The notes under the pieces are model-generated. The model was not told the DNA's origin. It did no database searches and worked only from the letters and a program-made list of their open reading frames with translations. From contig JBDZVM010000026.1 of the NCBI GenBank assembly GCA_040255675.1, positions 1-54,665 on the forward strand: DNA of 54,665 nt, in the 5' to 3' direction. Origin of the DNA: JBDZVM01 sp040255675 (GTDB lineage Bacteria; Actinomycetota; Actinomycetes; Acidothermales; Acidothermaceae). The position numbers and the translations under genes are program-made. Of the stretch, positions 8,193 through 16,021 are shown piece by piece; within the stretch, counting starts at the first letter, position 1, and each line of letters opens with the position of its first letter.

Positions 8193-11051
8193 GTGCAGGT
8201 GCACGACCTTGGGTCGATGTGGGTTGAGTCCGACGGCCTGCCGATCGCGCTCAACGGCAGGCGCATGGCATCGGCATTGTCGGTCCTGCTGGTGAATCTC
8301 AACGAGAAGGTACGAACCGACGTCCTGATCGACTCGATCTGGGGTGGCGAACGGTCAACGCGCGCGCCCGCCGCCCTCGACACTTTGCTGTGGCGACTGC
8401 GCCGCGCGCTCGACCCGGGCCGACCGGCACGTACGTCCTCGACGTTGCTGCGCACGGAAGAGCAGGGATATCGGCTCGTCATGCCGGTCGAGGCGGTGGA
8501 CTCGTGGCAATTCGACACGGCGGCGCGAAGAATCAGCGACGCGGTCGCTCCCCTCGAGTCCGCCGCGATCCTCGATCTCACCGAATCCGCGCTGGGGTTG
8601 TGGCGCGGCCGGCCGTACGACGACGTGGACGACGACGGTTGGCTCGACCCGCACCGCAACCGTTTGCTCGAGCAGCGCCTTGCGGTGCAGGAGGCCCGGA
8701 TCGGTGCGCTGCTCGAGGTTGGCCAACCTGAGCAGGCGGTCGCCGAGCTGGTTCCGATCCTCGCCGAGCACCCGTTCGTGGAGCGGCTCTGGAGCTATCA
8801 GATTCTCGGGTTGTACCAGTCGGGCCGGGCGGCCGCCGCCTTGGACGCCTACGCGCGGGTGCGCCAATTGCTTGATCGAGAACTTGGGCTGCGCCCGGGC
8901 CCTGACCTTCAAGCGCTGCAAGAGCGAATTCTGCGTCACGACCGATCGCTTGCCGCACCGACGCCCGCGACCCGCGCTACGCGTGGTGTTGTTCGCATCC
9001 CACGACACCGTACGACCTTGGTCGGCCGCGAGAAGGACGTCGATGCGGTGGCCGCGCTGCTGCGACAGCACCGGCTGATTTCCATGACCGGTCCGGTCGG
9101 TTGCGGCAAGACTCGGCTGGCGTCCGCCGTCGGGCATCAGGTCGAGGCGAGTTTTCCCGATGGCGTGTGCTTCGTCGACCTCTCCGACGTCACCGGTGAG
9201 GCTGCCGTCGTCGACCGGGTTCGAGAGACCCTTCGGGTCGAAGTCGACGTAGCGGATTCGGCCGTGGAAGCGATCACCCAGTTCGTCGCTGACCGTGAGA
9301 TGCTCATCGTTTTGGACAATTGTGAGCAGGTCACGTCAGCCGCCCGGGAGCTCGCCGCCGCCGTGTTGGAACGCGATGGGCGGACACGCGTCCTCGTCAC
9401 GAGCCGTCGCGTGTTGGCCGCGCCCGACGAAGTCGTGTACCGCGTGCGGCCGTTGGATCTGCCCGCGAGCGCGAGTCTCGCCGACCTGTCGGCCAGCCCC
9501 GCCGTGACGTTGTTCGTGGAGCGCGCGGCGAGCCACGGGATCACGATCGATCTGGCTGGCTCGCACGGTGCGGCAATCGCTTCGATCTGCCAGGCGGTCG
9601 ACGGTCTCCCGCTCAGCCTCGAGCTGGCCGCCGCCCGAACTCAGCTGTTCGAACCGCACGAGATCGCCGCGAGTGTCTCGGCGTATCCGATGTCGCTCGG
9701 CGGCGCCACCGGGCGGCATGGTCGAGGTCGCGGCTCCGGTGAGCTGACGCTGCGCGAGTCGATCGAGTGGAGTTACAACGCATTGACCGAGCAGGAGCGG
9801 GTCGCTCACCGCCGGCTGTCGGTTCTTCCACCGCGCTTCACGCTCGAAGCGGCCGTCGCGGCCTGCGCGGAACCATACCTTCAGGCCGACGACGTGCCGG
9901 CCGCGCTGATCGGCCTGGCCGGGCAATCTCTTCTCGAATCGACAAAGCCCGAGCGGTCGGGCGGCCCGTCGATGTTTCGCCAGCTCGTGCCGGTCCGCGC
10001 CCACGCGACGCGGGAGTTATCGCAAGCCGGCGAGCGCGACATGGTCAACGACGCCCTGCTGAGCTGGATCAGCCGCACCCTCGCGGCGGGGCCGCGCATC
10101 GGCCAGTCGGACGGTGGCGCGCTCGACCGTCGGCTGGAAGACAACCGCCGGACGATCACGGCGACACTCGAAGCAGCCATTGCCGCCACGCCCAGCGACG
10201 ACGTTCTCATGACGCTTTGCCGGCTCGTGCCGTACTGGTGGCTCGACGGCAAGCTCAGCGCCGAGACCGTCCGTCTGGTCTCGGCCGCGGCAGCGGCGGC
10301 CGGCCCGGGCAACAGCGACTTTGCCGCGGCGGCTGTTGTCGCGGCGCACGGTTCGTTCGTCGTGGTCAGCCAGCAATCAGCGACGTCCGGGCAGGCACTG
10401 CTCGACGCGATCGACCGCCTCTGCAAGGCGCCCGACGAGTTGGCAATCTTCGCGGCGGAACTTCTACTCGCCATCGCGGCAGCGTGCTGGACGGGCGGTG
10501 CGATGGCCGCGGCCAACGCGGCCGCTGACGCCGTCGCCGCCTACGGCGAACGGCTCGACGACGACCATGTGCGGGTGCTCGCCAAGGCGGTGCGCTGCGG
10601 CATGGGGCTGCTCGTCGACCCGGTCGCCGCGGGCGCGACAGCGCGCACCGTGCTGGACGAAGGTCGGGCGCTCGGCAACGTCGCGGCGCAGATCATGTGC
10701 TATCACACGCTGTACATAGCCGCTCTCGTCACGAATAACGGCGAGGAGGGGCTGCGATGGTCCGCGGAGGCCATCCGTTGCCAGCAGGAGATCGGACAAC
10801 GCAACGCCGCCACCACGCTCGAGGCGCGCGGCAGCCTTTACCTCATCGCGGGCAACGCCCACGACGCCGTCCGCTGCTACGGCTCGGCGAATCTGCAGTA
10901 CTCCCGGTTAGGACGCAACTGGCCGCAACTCCCCGGCACCGAGCAATTCATCGTCGCGGCACGCGAACAGATGAGCGTCGAAGAGTTCGACCGGGCCTGG
11001 GCTAGCGGCGAACGCCTCGCCGCGAGCGACCTCATCGGTGCCTGGATCTGA
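8193..11051 (+). CDS. SARP-type transcriptional regulator (winged helix-BTAD-NB-ARC)
   Basis: A 952-residue AfsR-like regulator. Residues ~1-85 form an OmpR-type winged helix (VRTDVLIDSIWGG, LDTLLWRLRRAL). Residues ~95-245 are a bacterial transcriptional activation domain with helical repeats ending LGLRPGPDLQALQERIL. Residues ~270-520 are an NB-ARC-like ATPase with Walker A GPVGCGKT, Walker B MLIVLDNCEQ and GLPLSLELAAAR. The rest is helical and repeat-like with no LuxR HTH. Such proteins activate biosynthetic or adjacent operons through heptamer direct repeats. It is divergent from the split phosphotransferase operon and two matching sites are present, so that operon is the likely target. 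A GTG at 8199 is an alternative start. Confidence 0.85.
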   Translation: MQVHDLGSMWVESDGLPIALNGRRMASALSVLLVNLNEKVRTDVLIDSIWGGERSTRAPAALDTLLWRLRRALDPGRPARTSSTLLRTEEQGYRLVMPVEAVDSWQFDTAARRISDAVAPLESAAILDLTESALGLWRGRPYDDVDDDGWLDPHRNRLLEQRLAVQEARIGALLEVGQPEQAVAELVPILAEHPFVERLWSYQILGLYQSGRAAAALDAYARVRQLLDRELGLRPGPDLQALQERILRHDRSLAAPTPATRATRGVVRIPRHRTTLVGREKDVDAVAALLRQHRLISMTGPVGCGKTRLASAVGHQVEASFPDGVCFVDLSDVTGEAAVVDRVRETLRVEVDVADSAVEAITQFVADREMLIVLDNCEQVTSAARELAAAVLERDGRTRVLVTSRRVLAAPDEVVYRVRPLDLPASASLADLSASPAVTLFVERAASHGITIDLAGSHGAAIASICQAVDGLPLSLELAAARTQLFEPHEIAASVSAYPMSLGGATGRHGRGRGSGELTLRESIEWSYNALTEQERVAHRRLSVLPPRFTLEAAVAACAEPYLQADDVPAALIGLAGQSLLESTKPERSGGPSMFRQLVPVRAHATRELSQAGERDMVNDALLSWISRTLAAGPRIGQSDGGALDRRLEDNRRTITATLEAAIAATPSDDVLMTLCRLVPYWWLDGKLSAETVRLVSAAAAAAGPGNSDFAAAAVVAAHGSFVVVSQQSATSGQALLDAIDRLCKAPDELAIFAAELLLAIAAACWTGGAMAAANAAADAVAAYGERLDDDHVRVLAKAVRCGMGLLVDPVAAGATARTVLDEGRALGNVAAQIMCYHTLYIAALVTNNGEEGLRWSAEAIRCQQEIGQRNAATTLEARGSLYLIAGNAHDAVRCYGSANLQYSRLGRNWPQLPGTEQFIVAAREQMSVEEFDRAWASGERLAASDLIGAWI

Positions 11052-11379
11052 GCGCTCCGTTTTCCGCTCTACGCTTCGCGGGTGCGTCGAGGAATGAACT
11101 ATTGGGCGCGGCCGTCGGCCTACGCATAAGGCTCCGAACGAGACATCGGGAAACCTATGAATCGCTCCCTGGGTCCTGCCGAATCGGAATAGCCACGACC
11201 ACGAGCGGCGGACAACGTAGCTTGGACGGGGTCCAACCAGCCGCGCACGGCGATTGTCATAGAAAACGAAATCACCTTCTTAAGCGTTTGACACACCAAA
11301 GGACGGCTTCGTCTTGTAAATGTTTGAGGCACGACATGGCCGTTGCTCCCTACTTTTCAGTTAGTGGTACGGTCGCGCC
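11052..11379. other. Intergenic scrap region with no intact gene
   Basis: No complete gene or RNA is seen here. The only recognisable content is the jetD-like fragment at 11237-11306 and, at the right edge, a possible leaderless promoter (TTGCTC at 11343-11348, TACGGT at 11368-11373) for the lipoprotein gene. Confidence 0.6.
11237..11306 (+). pseudogene. Remnant of jetD TOPRIM segment
   Basis: This 70-nt stretch aligns with jetD positions 1098-1166 with about 61 of 69 bases identical and one inserted base near 11288, which breaks the reading frame. It covers the conserved acidic TOPRIM strand: the fragment still reads QPRTAIVIENEIT before the frame is lost. It lies in the same orientation as jetD, 10.1 kb away. 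No start, stop or flanking jetD sequence is recognisable. Confidence 0.8.
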
Positions 11380-12120
11380 GTGCCGACAAATCACAGGGTT
11401 GGAGTAGCTTTTCTGGTCGGTGTCGTTCTGAGTGTTTCGCTCGTCACCGGATGCAGTCGCGGTGGCGCGGTGGGTGCCCTATCGCCAAGCGGCACCGACA
11501 CTTTGCACGGGAACGATGGCGAGACCACCAGCTCGATGAGCACGGGCGTGTCGCAGGCGCGGGTCACAGCGACGGTGCCAGCAGCGACTATTCCAACAGC
11601 GACCGTGTCAACAGCGTGTTTGTCTACAGACGCGGTCTCTGCGGCCTTCGGTACGCAACTGATCACCGAAGCGCCATCCACACCCGACACCGATCCGGAT
11701 GTCGTCGTGACGTGTGCGTATATCTCCGCGGACCAGACCGCTGCCAAGGTCGCTACATTCGCCTACCTCGTGACGAAGCCGGACGACGCCAAGAGCAACT
11801 TCGCCGCGCTTGTAACCGCGAACGACTGCTTCAAGACCAGCTCTTGCAGCGGTACTGATCCTGACGGTACAGCCTTCGACTCCTGGCAATCGGACAAAGT
11901 CCACTTCGCCGGCGTCGACACCACGAGCAAGTTCGGCGAACTGTCCGACCCGGCGCTCGCGAACTACCGAAACGTCGGCTTCGCCATCGGCTACCTCCAC
12001 GCGCCATACGTCTGCACTACCGTGCCCCTCGGAACCCTGTTCCGCACCGACAACACGCAGGAGATCGCCGAAGTCGGCGGACGGCTGGACAAGCTCATGG
12101 CGGGGGTCTGCGGCCTGTAG
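11380..12120 (+). CDS. Secreted lipoprotein of unknown function
   Basis: A 246-residue protein with a short N-terminus, a hydrophobic segment (VGVAFLVGVVLSVSLVTGC) and a lipobox LVTGC, so it should be lipid-anchored on the outer face of the membrane. A Thr/Ser/Ala-rich linker (~residues 25-75) precedes a folded domain with several Cys (ACLS, VTCAY, ANDCF, SSCSG, YVCTT, GVCGL) that could form disulphides. I do not recognise the family; the length and layout recall actinobacterial DUF3558-type lipoproteins, but this is not established. It has no ribosome binding site; TACGGT 6 nt before the GTG suggests a leaderless transcript. It sits between two duplicated gene fragments. Confidence 0.7.
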   Translation: MPTNHRVGVAFLVGVVLSVSLVTGCSRGGAVGALSPSGTDTLHGNDGETTSSMSTGVSQARVTATVPAATIPTATVSTACLSTDAVSAAFGTQLITEAPSTPDTDPDVVVTCAYISADQTAAKVATFAYLVTKPDDAKSNFAALVTANDCFKTSSCSGTDPDGTAFDSWQSDKVHFAGVDTTSKFGELSDPALANYRNVGFAIGYLHAPYVCTTVPLGTLFRTDNTQEIAEVGGRLDKLMAGVCGL

Positions 12121-12248
12121 CTCTCATCTGTGAGGCCGCACCGGCTGATTCGAGAAGGTGCTGAGGTCCAAGGCCCTTGCGACAGGCGCCCCGGCAACCG
12201 GCCGCCGCGAATCGTGTCGAAGCCGAGGTGCTCGTCAAGGCGGTCCGT

Positions 12249-12310
12249 CACCATTAGTGGAAGCGACGTGTCGTCGTCCGTCATGTCACTCACCGCCACG
12301 GCCAACCGCG
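12249..12310 (-). pseudogene. Remnant of the 5' end of an LLM flavin oxidoreductase gene
   Basis: This 62-nt stretch aligns without gaps to 15923-15984 (55 of 62 identical), the start region of the intact luciferase-like monooxygenase gene. It still encodes the MTDDDxSLPL start of that protein on the minus strand. The similarity stops at both sides and the downstream coding sequence is absent. The orientation matches the intact gene. Confidence 0.75.
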
Positions 12311-12348
12311 CCGACCTCTTGCGCGGTTCCTGAGTCTGTCGACGAATG

Positions 12349-12388
12349 CTGACGTGTCAGCTATCTGGTAATCTTGCTGACGTGTCAG
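12349..12388 (+). promoter_or_regulatory. MarR autoregulatory operators and leaderless promoter
   Basis: Two identical inverted repeats, CTGACGTGTCAG, occupy 12349-12360 and 12377-12388 (centres 28 bp apart). A -10 box TAATCT (12369-12374) lies between them, and the GTG start at 12382 falls inside the second repeat, 7 nt after the -10. Binding of the encoded MarR protein would block both RNA polymerase and the start site. The arrangement indicates autorepression and a leaderless mRNA. Confidence 0.65.
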
Positions 12389-12888
12389 AGAGATTGCGCG
12401 GCGATCGGTTGCGGGCCTGGGAGAAGCTGCAGACGGTGACAGAGCAGTTGCGTCGCGAGACAGGGCGGGTGCTGTCCACTAAGGCGGGATTGTCGGCGGC
12501 CGAGTTCACCGTGCTCGCGCACCTGGCGACCACCCCGAGCGGCGTCAGGTCAGTGCCGTGCGCGCGGGCGATCGGATGGGATACCAGTCGCCTGTCCCAC
12601 CAGCTCCGGCGCCTGGAGCAGCGTGGATACGTCGCGCGCAGCGGCGGTGACGGTCGTAGCGGAGGTGATGGCAGGGCGACGGTGGTCGCGCTGACCGACG
12701 AGGGGCGCCGTGTCTATCGGCGCGCGATACGTCCCCACTTGGAGGCGGCGCAACGCTGGTTCGGCGAGGCACTCACCGATGCCCAGGTCGACGCCCTGTA
12801 TGAAGCGCTCACCGCGATCGAAACCCATGTCGCGCGCCTTATCGCGGCATCCGAGGTTGTGTATGACACGCGGGACGAACACTCGTGA
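12382..12888 (+). CDS. MarR family transcriptional regulator
   Basis: A 168-residue winged-helix regulator: LSAAEFTVLAHLATTP (helices 1-2), IGWDTSRLSHQLRRLEQRGYVAR (recognition helix) and a short Gly/Arg-rich wing containing an imperfect repeat (SGGDGR twice). C-terminal dimerisation helices follow. MarR proteins usually repress a neighbouring detoxification or redox operon until a phenolic or oxidant ligand binds. The GTG at 12382 was chosen because it sits at the predicted transcription start; an ATG at 12346 is in frame but lies upstream of the -10. The gene overlaps the SDR gene by 4 nt and leads a three-gene operon. Confidence 0.85.
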   Translation: MSERLRGDRLRAWEKLQTVTEQLRRETGRVLSTKAGLSAAEFTVLAHLATTPSGVRSVPCARAIGWDTSRLSHQLRRLEQRGYVARSGGDGRSGGDGRATVVALTDEGRRVYRRAIRPHLEAAQRWFGEALTDAQVDALYEALTAIETHVARLIAASEVVYDTRDEHS

Positions 12889-13652
12889 GCGATGGCCCAA
12901 CGCGTCCGGAGTGGGCGCTGCCCGCGACGGATCTGGACGGGAAGACAGTGCTCGTCGTCGGCGGTGCCGGTGGTGTTGGCGAGGGTGTCGTGCGCACTCT
13001 CCTGAGCACCGGCGCGACGGTGGTCGCCGCCGGCCGCGGCCGCGAGCGGCTCGAGGATCTCGTCACCCGGACGGCGCACTCGCGCCTCGTGATCGAGACC
13101 GTCGACGCGCTAGACCCGAATCTCGCGACGCGAGCCGCGGAGCTGGCGGATCGTCACGGCGTCTTCGACGGGGTCGTGGTGTCGGTCGCCTCGTGGGGTG
13201 ATCAGGGGCGCAAGCCGGCGCTAAGCCTGACGGATCAGGAGTGGGACGACCTTCTCGCGTCGAATCTGACCGCGGTATTTCGCCTGTACCGGGCGTTCGT
13301 TCCGCACATCGCACCGGACGGCGCACTGGTGCAGCTCAACGGCATGAGCGCCGACATTCCGTTCCCGGGTTCGGCGGGGCTCGCGTTGGCGGCGGCGGCG
13401 CGCAAATCGCTCACCCGCACCATCGCCGCGGAGATCGGTGGCAGCGGCCCTCGCGTGTACGGGGTGATCCTTGGGATGGTCCGAACCCGCCCCCGCCAGC
13501 TCGCCGGTATCAACGACCCGCGCTGGATTCCCGCGTCGGATGTCGGCTGGCACGTTGCCGAGCTAGTCGCGGGCACCAGTCCGGTTGCTGGTGACGATCT
13601 GCACTACTTCGTCGACGCGGTGGCCGGGCCGCAGGTAGAAACGGCGCGATGA
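12885..13652 (+). CDS. SDR family protein lacking the usual YxxxK dyad
   Basis: A 255-residue short-chain dehydrogenase/reductase with the dinucleotide loop VVGGAGGVGEGVV near residue 25 and the SDR fold. At the position of the catalytic Tyr-x-x-x-Lys the sequence reads GSAGLALAAAARKSLTR, so neither residue is in register, although a Ser (NGMSAD) precedes it. It may bind NAD(P) without classical SDR chemistry, or use another residue. It overlaps the MarR stop (GTGA) and the following FAD oxidase start (ATGA), so all three are one operon and probably act on the same substrate. Confidence 0.8.
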   Translation: MSDGPTRPEWALPATDLDGKTVLVVGGAGGVGEGVVRTLLSTGATVVAAGRGRERLEDLVTRTAHSRLVIETVDALDPNLATRAAELADRHGVFDGVVVSVASWGDQGRKPALSLTDQEWDDLLASNLTAVFRLYRAFVPHIAPDGALVQLNGMSADIPFPGSAGLALAAAARKSLTRTIAAEIGGSGPRVYGVILGMVRTRPRQLAGINDPRWIPASDVGWHVAELVAGTSPVAGDDLHYFVDAVAGPQVETAR

Positions 13653-14920
13653 CGTCGGTCGAATCCGCGTCGCTGGACGTCGTTCGGCCGTCCGACCCGC
13701 GCTACGACCTGGTGCGGCACGTGTACTGCGCGACCGGCTCGCCGGCAGCCGTCGTGCGGGTGCGCGATGCGGGGGAGGTGGCCGACGCGCTGGCGCTCGC
13801 CCTGGCGGGCGACCGGCCGGTCGCGATACGCAGCGGCGGGCACGGCATCAGCAGCATCGCGACCAACGTCGGTGGCACCGTGATCGACCTGTCACGACTG
13901 AACCGGGTCGAGCCGCTCGGCGGCCAGCGGGTGCGAGTCGGCCCGGGTGCCAGATGGGGGCAGGTCGCCCGCGAGCTGTATCCGCACGGACTCGCGATCA
14001 GCTCCGGAGACTCCGGCGACGTCGGCGTGGGCGGCCTGGCCACGGCCGGCGGTCTTGGACTGCTGGGGCGCAAATACGGGCTGACGATCGACCGGCTGGT
14101 GGCCGCCGAGATCGTCACCGCCGACGGAGAACCGCACCGTGTGAGTGCGACGCAAGAACCTGAGCTGTTCTGGGCCATCCGAGGCGCCGGGGCGAACTTC
14201 GGCATCGTGACCGCCTTCGAGTTCGACGCCGCTCCGACCCCAGCCGTGGCACATGGCTCGTTCGCGTTCACGCCGAACGACGTTGCCGGTTTCGTCGAAC
14301 GGTGGGGGCAGACTGTCGAACAGGCGCCGCGAGAGATCTCCGCCTTTCTCTACCTCGGCAGGTCGTTCGGGCAGGCATCGGTCGTTCACGCCGGGCACGA
14401 TGCCGACGCGGCCGCCGCGGCCTTGGAGCCGTTCACGACGCTGCCCGGCATCAGCGGTGGCCAAGCGCGAATCGTCCCGTACGCGGCCGTGCTCCTTACC
14501 ACCGAAGCGCCGCACGTCGGGCAACAGAGTGCTCGCGCGCGCACCGGCCTCGCCGTGCACCTCGACCGCGAGGTATCACGGCGGATCGCGCACCTCGCCG
14601 CCACCGTCGATATGGTGCACATCCGCTCGGCCGGCGGCGCGATCAACGACCTGCCGGCGGACGCGACCGCGTATGCGCATCGGCACCAGAACTTTTGCGT
14701 CACCGCCTTCACCGGCGGCCGGCGTGCGGCGCTGGACGCCGCTTGGGAGCCCGTACACGAGTACATGGACGGCATGTATCTCAGCTTCGAAAGCGCCCAC
14801 GGCTCGTCGAGCGTTTCGGAGGCATTCCCCGAGCCGACTCTCAGCAGACTCCGCGCGCTCAAGAAACGCTGGGACCCAGACCAAATCTTCACCCAGAACT
14901 TCGACGTCACCGCGAGTTGA
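13649..14920 (+). CDS. FAD-linked (berberine-bridge type) oxidoreductase
   Basis: A 423-residue protein with an FAD_binding_4 domain (~residues 30-190) and a C-terminal BBE-like end (KKRWDPDQIFTQNF). RSGGHGIS contains the His that usually carries the 8-alpha-histidyl FAD bond. The second loop reads GDSGDVGVGGLATAGG and lacks the Cys of bicovalent members, so single covalent attachment is expected. The family oxidises sugars, alcohols or polyketide/alkaloid intermediates with O2. It is the last gene of the MarR operon and convergent with the LLM oxidoreductase. Confidence 0.85.
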   Translation: MTSVESASLDVVRPSDPRYDLVRHVYCATGSPAAVVRVRDAGEVADALALALAGDRPVAIRSGGHGISSIATNVGGTVIDLSRLNRVEPLGGQRVRVGPGARWGQVARELYPHGLAISSGDSGDVGVGGLATAGGLGLLGRKYGLTIDRLVAAEIVTADGEPHRVSATQEPELFWAIRGAGANFGIVTAFEFDAAPTPAVAHGSFAFTPNDVAGFVERWGQTVEQAPREISAFLYLGRSFGQASVVHAGHDADAAAAALEPFTTLPGISGGQARIVPYAAVLLTTEAPHVGQQSARARTGLAVHLDREVSRRIAHLAATVDMVHIRSAGGAINDLPADATAYAHRHQNFCVTAFTGGRRAALDAAWEPVHEYMDGMYLSFESAHGSSSVSEAFPEPTLSRLRALKKRWDPDQIFTQNFDVTAS

Positions 14921-14938
14921 GACGGCTTGTAACACCCG

Positions 14939-15967
14939 TCAGGCGGCGTGGCGCCAGGCCTTTGCCAACGCGACGTAACTGTCGACCCGGCGCTGCCGAT
15001 CCAAGCTCGGGGTGACGACGACGATCTCGTCGGCCTCGGCGAGGGCCTTCATGTCGAGCAGCCTTTCCGCGACTGCCTTCGGCTCACCCGTGACCATCCG
15101 GCCGTCGTCGTACAGGCCCTCGCGAAATTCGCGCGAGGCGGCGAATTCCCGCACCTCCTCCGGCCGCAACGGCTCACGTATGCCTCGGCGCAGGTTCTGC
15201 ATGGTCAGCGTCCAGGCCGCCTCGAAGTCGCGAACAGCGTCGGCGTCGTCGCTGGCGAAGGCGAGCACCGACATTGCCGAATACGGCGCTGCGCCCTCCG
15301 TGCGCGGCGTGAACTCGCGGCGATAGCGGCGCAGCTCTTCAAAGGCGAGGTCGGGACTCATGTGATGGGCGAACACCGCGTTCATGCCGTTGACAGCGGC
15401 GAAGCGCGGGCCGTAGCCGCTCGACCCGAGCACGAAGATGTGCGGGCGTTCGTCGATGAGCGGCGCCGCGACGAGCTTCGCGTACGGGTGATCAGCGGGG
15501 AAACCGTCGCCGAGGAACGCGAGCAACTCGGCGACCTGGCTTGGAAACTCCGCCGCCGGATCGGTCACCATGCCCCGGCGCAGCACGTGCGCGGTGAGTG
15601 GGTCGGTGCCGGGCGCGCGCCCAAGCCCGAGGTCGATGCGCCCGGGATACATCGCGAGCAGCGTGCGGAATGTTTCCGCGACTTTCAGTGGCGCGTGGTT
15701 GGGCAGCATGATGCCGGCCGCGCCGACCCTGATGCGCGACGTTCGAGCGCCGACGTGCGCGGTCAGCAATTCCGGCGCGCTGCACGCGAGGCTCGTCATG
15801 TTGTGATGCTCCGAGACCCAATAGCGTCGGTAACCGGCTGCCTCGACACCCTGCGCGATCCGCACCGCGCCGGCCACGGACTCGCGGGCGCTCTCTCCGA
15901 ATTCGACGCCGACGAAATCAAGCACCGCAAGCGGAAGCGACGCGTCGTCGTCCGTCATCTCACTCAT
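14939..15967 (-). CDS. LLM class flavin-dependent oxidoreductase
   Basis: A 342-residue luciferase-like monooxygenase of the MsnO8-like group. Typical blocks are YWVSEHHNMTSLACSAPELL (about residue 50), GAAGIMLPNHAPLKVAE, RIDLGLGRAPGTDP and the C-terminal MVTGEPKAVAERLLDM. These enzymes use FMNH2 from a separate reductase to oxygenate small molecules. The ATG at 15967 is preferred over a TTG 12 nt upstream; ATG 15958 is also possible. The first ~20 codons are duplicated as a remnant at 12249-12310. It stands alone, convergent with the FAD oxidase operon and tail-to-head with the TetR gene. Confidence 0.85.
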   Translation of the reverse strand: MSEMTDDDASLPLAVLDFVGVEFGESARESVAGAVRIAQGVEAAGYRRYWVSEHHNMTSLACSAPELLTAHVGARTSRIRVGAAGIMLPNHAPLKVAETFRTLLAMYPGRIDLGLGRAPGTDPLTAHVLRRGMVTDPAAEFPSQVAELLAFLGDGFPADHPYAKLVAAPLIDERPHIFVLGSSGYGPRFAAVNGMNAVFAHHMSPDLAFEELRRYRREFTPRTEGAAPYSAMSVLAFASDDADAVRDFEAAWTLTMQNLRRGIREPLRPEEVREFAASREFREGLYDDGRMVTGEPKAVAERLLDMKALAEADEIVVVTPSLDRQRRVDSYVALAKAWRHAA

Positions 15968-16021
15968 CGCCACGGCCAACCGCGCACCCGCTCATCGCAT
16001 TCCCGCGCCGACCGTCGGCGC

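Noticed and set aside
12114..12140. Third SARP-like site (CTCTCATCTGTGAGG)
   Set aside because: The half-elements are inverted relative to each other and do not reproduce the 11-bp direct-repeat layout.
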